A stretch of 38,197 nt of DNA from Bacteroidota bacterium (lineage in GTDB: Bacteria; Bacteroidota; Ignavibacteria; Ignavibacteriales; Ignavibacteriaceae): NCBI GenBank assembly GCA_021815365.1, contig JAKAGZ010000027.1, positions 1 to 38,197 of the forward strand, written 5' to 3'. This document shows positions 32,624 to 38,197 of the stretch, piece after piece (the stretch's first letter is position 1; each line of letters opens with the position of its first letter). The position numbers were made by a program, and so were the translations under genes. The notes under the pieces are model-generated. The model ran no database searches and had not been told where the DNA came from. It worked only from the letters and a program-made list of their open reading frames with translations.

Positions 32624-34447
32624 TTAAAATTCTCTGAATTCAGCTTCATTAAGATATAATCTGTCAACCTTTGTTCTTCCTCTGAGCGAATTAGTGAGGA
32701 TGATCTCGTCGCAGACAAGCAGATCATCCAGGTGCAAAATATTTTCTGTAATATTTTTGTCGCTTTCAAGCCAGAGTTTCCTTTCAATTCCGGGAAGCAG
32801 CCCGCATTTAACCGGGGGTGTGAACCAGTTATTTCCTTTCCTGATAAAAATATTTGAAATAGCTCCCTCAGTTATCTGCCCTGCTTCATTTAAAAATATA
32901 ATATCAAAAAAACCTTTTGCAGTATGTTCAGAATACCCTTTGTCATAAAGCTTCCTGTTATCAGTCTTGAAATACTGAAAAGTATTTTCCGATGAAACTT
33001 TTTTCTGAGAAATTATGACTCTTACCTGATCAGGTTTAGCGGGGAATTCATTAATTAAAAGCCGTACATCACCCCATTTATTAAGTGTAAGTTTTATTCT
33101 TTTCAGCCCGAATTCATTCTCCAGACTTTTATTTATTTCTTCTCTGATTTTATTTTCATCAAAGCGGAACAAAAAATAATCTGCAGAAGCCTTCAATCTT
33201 TTAAGGTGTTCATCCAGGTTATGGACTTTACAATTTTCAAACTTCATTGTTTCAAACAATATAAATTCTTTTACAGGATTGGTTAAAAACCTGCTCTTTA
33301 AAATCGTTTCAGAGAACTCTTTCTCCGGGTCGCTGTCCCACACAATTCCGCTCCCAAGACCAATTTCGCCATTTCCGTTCTTATCAATTCTTATCGTACG
33401 GATCGCAACATTAAAAACAGATTTATCTTTTTGCACCATTCCGATCGCACCTGTGTATATCCCTCTTGCCTCATTTTCAAGTTCGTTTATTATTTCCATT
33501 GTTCTTATTTTCGGAGCACCTGTAACCGAACCACAAGGAAAAATATTTTTAACTATATCAGAAAGCATAATTTTTCCCCTTAGCTGCGACTTTACTGTTG
33601 ATACCATCTGAAAAACTGATTCATATTTTTCAACTTCAAATTTTTCTGTTACTTTAACTTTTCCATATTCACTTATTTTACCGATGTCATTCCGGAGAAG
33701 ATCAACTATCATAATATTCTCAGCGCAGTCCTTTTCACTAGTTGCAAGTTCATAACGATGCAGATTGTCATCAAAGATATTCAGCCCTCTTTCCATTGTT
33801 CCCTTCATTGGTTTGGTGATTATCTTCCTTCCAGTCTGTTCAAAAAATAATTCGGGAGATAATGAAACGATAACGCTGTCACCGAGATTAATAAAAGCAG
33901 AATACTTAGCTGACTGATTAAATACCAGCGTCTTAAAAAAATTTACAAGGTCACCTTCAAACCGGAATTTCCCTTTGACCGTGTAATTGACCTGGTATGT
34001 ATCGCCGCGGGCAATATAACTTTTTATTTTCTTAATATTAGATATATATTCCTTTTTCGTTGTATTAAGTCTGAATGAGAAAACCCGGAAATTACTTCCT
34101 GTCGAAGTGAATTTTATTTTTTCAGAATTATATTTTATAACCTGGTCTGAATTAAATAAAAAGCCTCTGAATAAATTTTCATTTTTCTTCTTCAGATGTT
34201 TTTTCAATTTTGGTTCAAAGCTGTATCCCGCTTCGTAACCAACGATACAGAAGCCTCGTTTTTTCTCAGTTACTGACAAATAAAATTTTTCAATAGTACT
34301 TATTAGTGAACGACCACTGCGTGAGTAAAAAATTTTCGAAGGAGATTTAAAGAAGTAGCTTTTAGCGCTATTGTATATCGGGGGTGTATAAAAAAAAGCA
34401 GACCCTTTTGTTTTCAGGACCTGCTTTAAAATTTCATCTATTGTCAT
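32624..34447 (-). CDS. pabB: Fused aminodeoxychorismate synthase component I / aminodeoxychorismate lyase
   Basis: A 607-residue fusion for making 4-aminobenzoate, the folate precursor. Residues about 110-375 form the chorismate-binding domain, with KSYIARGDTYQVNYT, KPMKGTMERG, ENIMIVDLLRNDIGKI, CGSVTGAPKIRTMEII and YTGAIG. Residues about 385-600 are a class IV PLP lyase (PabC-like): LFETMKFENCKVHNLDEHLKRL, the likely PLP lysine in YFKTDNRKLYDKGY, and AGQITEGAISNIFI. This combination performs amination and pyruvate elimination together with a PabA glutaminase, which is not seen here. The start codon ends a 10-bp palindrome, and its first 15 codons are duplicated 740 bp upstream. Confidence 0.93.
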   Translation of the reverse strand: MTIDEILKQVLKTKGSAFFYTPPIYNSAKSYFFKSPSKIFYSRSGRSLISTIEKFYLSVTEKKRGFCIVGYEAGYSFEPKLKKHLKKKNENLFRGFLFNSDQVIKYNSEKIKFTSTGSNFRVFSFRLNTTKKEYISNIKKIKSYIARGDTYQVNYTVKGKFRFEGDLVNFFKTLVFNQSAKYSAFINLGDSVIVSLSPELFFEQTGRKIITKPMKGTMERGLNIFDDNLHRYELATSEKDCAENIMIVDLLRNDIGKISEYGKVKVTEKFEVEKYESVFQMVSTVKSQLRGKIMLSDIVKNIFPCGSVTGAPKIRTMEIINELENEARGIYTGAIGMVQKDKSVFNVAIRTIRIDKNGNGEIGLGSGIVWDSDPEKEFSETILKSRFLTNPVKEFILFETMKFENCKVHNLDEHLKRLKASADYFLFRFDENKIREEINKSLENEFGLKRIKLTLNKWGDVRLLINEFPAKPDQVRVIISQKKVSSENTFQYFKTDNRKLYDKGYSEHTAKGFFDIIFLNEAGQITEGAISNIFIRKGNNWFTPPVKCGLLPGIERKLWLESDKNITENILHLDDLLVCDEIILTNSLRGRTKVDRLYLNEAEFREF

Positions 34448-34482
34448 AACGAAATTTAAGATTTCGTTATCTGAGAATCTAT
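34403..34482. repeat. 80-bp direct repeat, copy A (pabB start and leader)
   Basis: Identical to 35140-35219 except for one base (G at 34410, A at 35147). It covers the first 15 codons of pabB and 35 bases of its leader. It lies directly downstream of dinB. The pair therefore brackets dinB. Confidence 0.92.
34446..34470 (-). promoter_or_regulatory. Palindrome ending on the pabB start codon
   Basis: A perfect 10-bp inverted repeat, ATAACGAAAT and ATTTCGTTAT, separated by 5 bases. On the minus strand its downstream arm ends with the AT of the pabB ATG. In RNA it would put the start codon at the foot of a hairpin; in DNA it could be a dimeric-protein operator. No Shine-Dalgarno is visible in its place. 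The same palindrome recurs at 35183-35207. Confidence 0.6.
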
Positions 34483-34579
34483 AAGAAATAACAACAATGA
34501 ATGTAAATATTTTGTACCAGCAGATTTCTCGAAACTATCCTGCCGTCAGATGCAAATTATCTTGGTTGAACAATGCAAT

Positions 34580-35062
34580 TTAAAGATTTGTCGAAGAATC
34601 GTCAGCTGAAGGACCATATATTGATGGTACTTTCCCTCCCGCCATACGAATATAAACAGACATCTGCCCACGGTGGTGTATCTGATCAAACAGCATCATA
34701 AGCATAAATTCATCTGCAATAAAATTCTTACCTGCAAACTCAATGGTCTTTTTTAATGTCTCTTCATCAATATTTTTCAGTCCAGTTATTACTTCAGAAC
34801 TTTCCCTTTCAAAATCAACAATGATTGTTCCCAGGTTTTCCGGCGCATAAGTCTTAAATACTGCTCTGTCAATCTCCTTCTCGAAGGCATACATTTTTAA
34901 TAAGAACATCTCAAAAATAAAAGTAGACATTAAACGTTTAGCAGTCTGTGAACGTTCATGAGGAATAAAATCTAATTTGTTATCAGGGAATGCGCGCATT
35001 ACTTTAAGTGTAGTCGCAAATTCTTTTTTGAATAATTTCAACAGGATTTCTTTTGTGATCAT
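34580..35062 (-). CDS. DinB-family protein
   Basis: A 160-residue four-helix-bundle DinB/YfiT-type protein. Metal ligands of the family are visible in HERSQTAKRLMSTFIFE (His near 35) and QIHHRGQMSVYIRM (two His near 128-132). Relatives include thiol-dependent S-transferases and damage-inducible proteins; many have no known substrate. ATG at 35062 follows AAGGAAG. The gene is bracketed by the two 80-bp repeats containing pabB 5' sequence, which suggests that this segment entered by duplication. It may be transcribed from the copied pabB leader or with the VOC gene. Confidence 0.87.
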   Translation of the reverse strand: MITKEILLKLFKKEFATTLKVMRAFPDNKLDFIPHERSQTAKRLMSTFIFEMFLLKMYAFEKEIDRAVFKTYAPENLGTIIVDFERESSEVITGLKNIDEETLKKTIEFAGKNFIADEFMLMMLFDQIHHRGQMSVYIRMAGGKVPSIYGPSADDSSTNL

Positions 35063-35139
35063 AAATTCTTCCTTTATAGTTCGATTTTATATTTGGACTT
35101 TAATATACATTGCAGGAAATAATCAAAAAAAATACAGGT

Positions 35140-35219
35140 CCCTTTTATTTTCAGGACCTGCTTTAAAATTTCATCTATTGTCATAACGAAATTTAAGATT
35201 TCGTTATCTGAGAATCTAT
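35140..35219. repeat. 80-bp direct repeat, copy B (pabB 5' remnant upstream of dinB)
   Basis: A copy of 34403-34482 located between dinB and the VOC gene. On the minus strand it again has the leader, palindrome (35183-35207), ATG at 35184 and codons MTIDEILKQVLK, after which the frame leaves pabB and stops after about 36 codons in the dinB leader. It is thus a truncated pabB fragment with its upstream signals. Confidence 0.92.
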
Positions 35220-35224
35220 CCTCC

Positions 35225-35830
35225 CTATAGATTATCTGGTTCAGACGGAGAAGCTGTATCAGCAGCTTGAGTCTGCATCTCAGCCATTCTTCTTTTCATT
35301 TCCTCAATAGAGACATCCTCTTTATGAGTCGAGAATGTCCATTTATGTCCGAATGGATCAAGCAGGTTGCCGGATCTGTCACCGTAAAATTTATCCTCAA
35401 CGGCTCTTTCTTCCCTTGCGCCTTCAGAAATAGCTTTTGCAAAAAATGAATCAACATCGTTGACGTAAACCATCACACTGACAGGTGTGCCTCCTACAGT
35501 AGAGGGACTAACGGCGCCCATCTCAGGAAATTCATCTGCAAGCATAAAAAGTGAATCTCCTATTTTCATTTCAGCGTGAGCAATCTTACCTCCCGGCATA
35601 TCAAATCTCATTACTTCTGTGGCGCCAAAAGCGCGTTTATAGAAATCAATAGCAGCCACGCCATCATTTACAATGAGATAAGGGATTGCAGCTTTATAAG
35701 CATCTGGAATTGCTTTTAATTTCTGCACTTTTGGTTTACGTGATACAGCTTTTGCGTTCTTCGAAATAAGCTTTGCCTTTTTAGCTGCCCGTTTAATTTT
35801 TTTCGGTTTTGCTTTTACTCTTTTTGCCAT
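35225..35830 (-). CDS. VOC-family (glyoxalase-like) protein with Lys-rich N-terminus
   Basis: A 201-residue protein. The first 42 residues are strongly basic (MAKRVKAKPKKIKRAAKKAK and onward) and probably disordered. A VOC domain of the PhnB/glyoxalase type follows: PYLIVNDGVAAIDFYKRAFGATEVMRFDMPGGKIAHAEMKIGDSLFMLADE, and the second half ends WSTF-like DPFGHKWTFSTHKED. The acidic tail is SIEEMKRRMAEMQ. PhnB-like proteins are often of unknown substrate. The ATG at 35830 has a strong AGGAGG seven bases upstream, so a longer frame was rejected. The basic tail may bind nucleic acid (inference). It precedes repeat B by 5 bp and may be cotranscribed with dinB. Confidence 0.85.
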   Translation of the reverse strand: MAKRVKAKPKKIKRAAKKAKLISKNAKAVSRKPKVQKLKAIPDAYKAAIPYLIVNDGVAAIDFYKRAFGATEVMRFDMPGGKIAHAEMKIGDSLFMLADEFPEMGAVSPSTVGGTPVSVMVYVNDVDSFFAKAISEGAREERAVEDKFYGDRSGNLLDPFGHKWTFSTHKEDVSIEEMKRRMAEMQTQAADTASPSEPDNL

Positions 35831-36381
35831 AATCTTTCCTCCTGAGATTTTTAAAAATATTGTAACTAACAATTGATTTAATTAGAACTTACTGCAGCTT
35901 ACCGGGTGAATAATTCCTCCACAAATTAATATCCCGGAAAATGTAAAATAATTATTCCCCAAAACCTGTAATTGAAGCTGTTAGAAAGTAGATAAATTTT
36001 TTTTAGTAGTCAACGGGCGTAATTAAAGACGAATAATATTCTTTTATATTATCATAATATTGATGAAATTACATATAGAGACCTCTGAAAAATTAAAAAT
36101 AGCACGCGGATGACACAGATTTAACGGATTAGCACAGATATAATCCGTGAAAATCAGCCAAATCCGTGCCTGCACGCCGTAGTGACGTTCCGGCACGCAG
36201 GCGTGTCATCTGTGTGCTATTAAAAATACTGTGGTTCTGTATAATGCTATTTTTCAGAGGTTTTAATATACTTAATAATTGTGATGGCCTGGTAAAATTA
36301 CAGTAGCCGAACAGAAGTCAATCAGATTTTCTTGCAGCTCTCACAGAAGAATATAGGAAAATAAAAACAAGGAGAATAAAA
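35831..36381. other. Intergenic region with a MITE-like element
   Basis: A 550-bp stretch between the divergent VOC and msrAB genes, AT-rich in its first half (35880-36080) with no reading frame or RNA gene that I can recognise. A nested palindromic element occupies 36081-36261. After it, 120 bp lead to msrAB. Confidence 0.7.
36081..36261. repeat. MITE-like nested palindromic element
   Basis: A 181-bp element bounded by a perfect 13-bp inverted repeat, ACCTCTGAAAAAT (36081-36093) and its complement (36249-36261). Inside are inverted arms at 36098-36116 and 36203-36221, matching at 17 of 19 bases. Further in, ACGGATT/AATCCGT (36124-36148) and a GC-rich GCCTGCACGCCG/CGGCACGCAGGC pair (36168-36202; 10 of 12 match) form hairpins. 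No coding capacity exists. Target duplications are not clear. Elements with GATGACACAGATT-like words recur in many environmental genomes (memory, not checked). Confidence 0.7.
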
Positions 36382-37428
36382 ATGGTTAAGATTATTTTAA
36401 CCCTGATATTGAATATATTTATCTTAAATGCCTGCAAAAATGCTAATTCGAAAGGAAAACCTGAAAGGATAAACGAAGATGGTTACGCAACTGCTGTATT
36501 CGCCGGCGGATGCTACTGGTGTATGGATGCATCGTTCGAAAAACTTTCAGGATTAAAAGATGTTATCTCAGGTTATGCCGAAGGTAAAATTGATAATAAA
36601 ACTTCAACAGGAAAAGTTGAAGCAATAAAAGTTATCTATGATCCCGATGCGATCAGTTATTCTGAGCTTTTAGAGTATTACTGGAAACAATTCGATCCCG
36701 CAGATGACGGAGGATCATTCTATGACAGGGGTCCGCAGTATAAATCTTATATTTTTTATCTTGACAAAATGCAGCAGGAGCTTGCCGAAAAATCAAAAGA
36801 TTGGCTCGAAGGTCTTGGTAAATTTAATAAGCCTGTCGCTACCAAGATTGTCAGGTTTACAAATTTCACTCCGGTACATGAATCAGAACAACATTTTTAC
36901 AAAAAGGATCCCGAAAGATATTACAGCTACAGGAAAGCATCCGGCAGGGACGAGTTCATCAGGAAAACCTGGGGAGATATTTACACAAAAAAATATGAAA
37001 AGCCTTCAAATGAAATTTTAAAGAATAAATTGAGCAGCCTTCAATACAGAGTTACGCAGCAGGCAGCAACTGAACCGCCTTTTCAAAATCCGTATTGGAA
37101 TAATCATAAGGACGGGATTTATGTTGATATTGTTTCAGGCGAACCGCTCTTCAGCTCCAAAGATAAATTTGATTCAGGCACAGGCTGGCCAAGCTTTACA
37201 AAACCGATCGATCCTTTTTTTACTGAGAAAAAAATTGACAGTTCTATAGGGATGGAAAGAATTGAGGTGCGCAGCAAATTTGCCGGCTCGCATTTAGGAC
37301 ATGTTTTCAATGATGGTCCTGCACCGACTCATTTAAGGTACTGTATGGATTCAGCCGCAATGCGTTTCATTCCTAAAGACGATATGCAGAAAGAAGGATA
37401 CGGAAAATATTTGTTCCTGTTTAAATAA
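36382..37428 (+). CDS. msrAB: Fused methionine sulfoxide reductase MsrA-MsrB lipoprotein
   Basis: A 348-residue bifunctional repair protein that reduces both S- and R-methionine sulfoxide. A lipoprotein signal ends at C18 (ILNAC), so it acts in the envelope. The MsrA domain (about 35-195) has the catalytic C44 in [15 protein letters not shown] and [15 protein letters not shown]. The MsrB domain (about 215-345) has [43 protein letters not shown] with the catalytic C321. The paired CxxC zinc cysteines of many MsrB proteins are absent; [11 protein letters not shown] occurs where one pair would be. The ATG follows AAGGAG with seven bases spacing. It is likely monocistronic. Confidence 0.94.
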   Translation: MVKIILTLILNIFILNACKNANSKGKPERINEDGYATAVFAGGCYWCMDASFEKLSGLKDVISGYAEGKIDNKTSTGKVEAIKVIYDPDAISYSELLEYYWKQFDPADDGGSFYDRGPQYKSYIFYLDKMQQELAEKSKDWLEGLGKFNKPVATKIVRFTNFTPVHESEQHFYKKDPERYYSYRKASGRDEFIRKTWGDIYTKKYEKPSNEILKNKLSSLQYRVTQQAATEPPFQNPYWNNHKDGIYVDIVSGEPLFSSKDKFDSGTGWPSFTKPIDPFFTEKKIDSSIGMERIEVRSKFAGSHLGHVFNDGPAPTHLRYCMDSAAMRFIPKDDMQKEGYGKYLFLFK

Positions 37429-37565
37429 ACAGTTGCATAAAAAAATATGCAGTAGCACATAGAAATCATTTATGAAAGTGTTACTGCAAACATCTGACCG
37501 GCATTACCACGCTTGCATTTAGCAGCTAATAAAAATAACTTTTGAACCAAAGATTTGAGCATTAA

Positions 37566-38018
37566 ATGGCAGAAGAAGAGAAAAATATTACGATAAATCG
37601 TAAAGTCCGGCACGAATACACAATACTGCAGTCTTATGAAGCGGGGATTGTTCTTCAGGGTACAGAAGTAAAATCACTGCGTGAGGGAAAAGCAAGCATG
37701 GTTGACAGCTATGCACAGATCAAAAACAGCGAAGTATGGCTCGTTGGTATGCACATAAATCCATACAAGCAGGGAAATATTAATAATCACGAACCCACCC
37801 GAACAAGGAAACTCCTTCTCAACAGTTCTGAAATAAGAAAGCTTATCGGGAAAGTGACTGAAAAAGGTCTGACACTGATCCCTTACCGTTTGTATTTTAA
37901 GAATGGACGGGTGAAAGTGGAACTGGTTCTTGCAAAAGGTAAAAAGGTTTATGATAAACGCGAAGACATTCGCAAAAGAGATTTCCAGAGAGAACAGGAG
38001 AGGAGAGTGAAGTACTGA
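37566..38018 (+). CDS. smpB: SsrA-binding protein SmpB
   Basis: A 150-residue tmRNA-binding protein needed for rescue of stalled ribosomes. The OB-type core [46 protein letters not shown] is clearly SmpB-like, as are [23 protein letters not shown] and the basic C-terminal tail [27 protein letters not shown]. The ATG at 37566 follows an AT-rich leader, without a strong Shine-Dalgarno. The ssrA RNA gene is not evident directly downstream. It is separated from msrAB by 137 bp and probably has its own promoter. Confidence 0.95.
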   Translation: MAEEEKNITINRKVRHEYTILQSYEAGIVLQGTEVKSLREGKASMVDSYAQIKNSEVWLVGMHINPYKQGNINNHEPTRTRKLLLNSSEIRKLIGKVTEKGLTLIPYRLYFKNGRVKVELVLAKGKKVYDKREDIRKRDFQREQERRVKY

Positions 38019-38044
38019 GTGGAAGTAAAAGTTAAAGTGTAAGT

Positions 38045-38197
38045 TTAAGCCGTTGGAATATGATCACATGTAAAATAGTTACCATTATTTTGGGAACAAA
38101 GATTATATTGGCTATTTCCAGTAACCATTGGACTAGCCCACCACATAAAACTTTTTAAAACTGCTGCACTACCTAAAATATTTAAACTAGCATCCGC
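38045..38197 (-). CDS. Possible C-terminal end of an unidentified gene (partial)
   Basis: The minus strand is open from the right edge to a TAA at 38045, giving 50 residues that end CSQNNGNYFTCDHIPTA. There is a hydrophobic or aromatic patch (LKSFMWWASPMV) and two Cys. No family is recognised. It is convergent with smpB at 26 bp, which is plausible for a gene end, but a chance frame cannot be excluded. Confidence 0.3.
   Translation of the reverse strand, partial: ADASLNILGSAAVLKSFMWWASPMVTGNSQYNLCSQNNGNYFTCDHIPTA

Noticed and set aside
36081-36261. CRISPR array
   Set aside because: The repeats are inverted and nested, not evenly spaced direct repeats with unique spacers, and no cas gene is present.
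37429-37565. tmRNA (ssrA) or terminator between msrAB and smpB
   Set aside because: The stretch is too short for tmRNA and has only a weak GCATA/TATGC stem without a T-run.
38019-38197. tmRNA gene directly after smpB
   Set aside because: No tRNA-like ends or tag-peptide frame can be seen, and the window ends after 180 bp.

Overview
This 38.2-kb window is AT-rich, densely coded bacterial chromosome. Several features suggest a member of the Bacteroidota/Chlorobi side of bacteria, most likely an Ignavibacteria-like lineage: many lipoproteins and outer-membrane proteins of Bacteroidota style, a CarboxypepD_reg-like exported protein, a type 2 isopentenyl-diphosphate isomerase, a fused PabB-PabC, a fused phosphoglucose/phosphomannose isomerase and a candidate TAnnTTTG promoter box. 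The lineage is inferred from gene content only. I see no rRNA, tRNA, CRISPR, prophage or insertion-sequence transposase. Most of the window is housekeeping and catabolic DNA, with a few small accessory features.

Layout. (1) 1-1315, minus: the N-terminal part of an exported CarboxypepD_reg-like protein and a STAS anti-sigma-factor antagonist. (2) 1363-9412, minus: a tyrosine/phenylalanine degradation cluster read in the order Lrp/AsnC regulator, 4-hydroxyphenylpyruvate dioxygenase, homogentisate dioxygenase, HisC-like aminotransferase, fumarylacetoacetate hydrolase, flavin-reductase-like protein and acetoacetyl-CoA ligase. It would convert tyrosine to fumarate plus acetoacetyl-CoA. No maleylacetoacetate isomerase gene is visible. 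(3) 9536-10976, minus: endonuclease III, then a VapBC toxin-antitoxin pair whose toxin frame is cut by one amber codon. (4) 11171-16844: phosphohexose mutase (plus), DUF58 and a TPR lipoprotein (minus), a cation diffusion facilitator (plus), and purK-purE (minus). (5) 17121-17835, plus: a HEPN/MNT pair whose HEPN frame is also interrupted by an amber codon near its start. (6) 17846-22504, minus: prmC, dtd, an alkaline-phosphatase-superfamily metalloenzyme and comEC, nearly all overlapping. (7) 22611-27275, minus: three overlapping envelope genes (gluzincin-like/PD40-propeller/Omp85-like barrel protein, PQQ-propeller lipoprotein, PEGA-type membrane protein). (8) 27364-32497, minus: fni, polyprenyl synthase, HPr, PTS enzyme I and the phosphosugar isomerase in tight order. 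(9) 32624-35830, minus: fused pabBC, a DinB-family gene and a VOC-family gene; an 80-bp near-perfect direct repeat, carrying the pabB start, lies on both sides of dinB. (10) 35831-38197: an intergenic region with a nested palindromic MITE-like element, then msrAB and smpB (plus), and the possible end of a minus-strand gene at the right edge.

No clearly new multi-gene system is evident. The observations most worth following are the DinB gene bracketed by copies of the pabB 5' region, the hairpin that ends on the pabB start codon, the palindromic insertion within the comEC coding sequence, the MITE-like element, the two amber-interrupted toxin-antitoxin genes, and the peptidase-like/propeller/barrel envelope operon.
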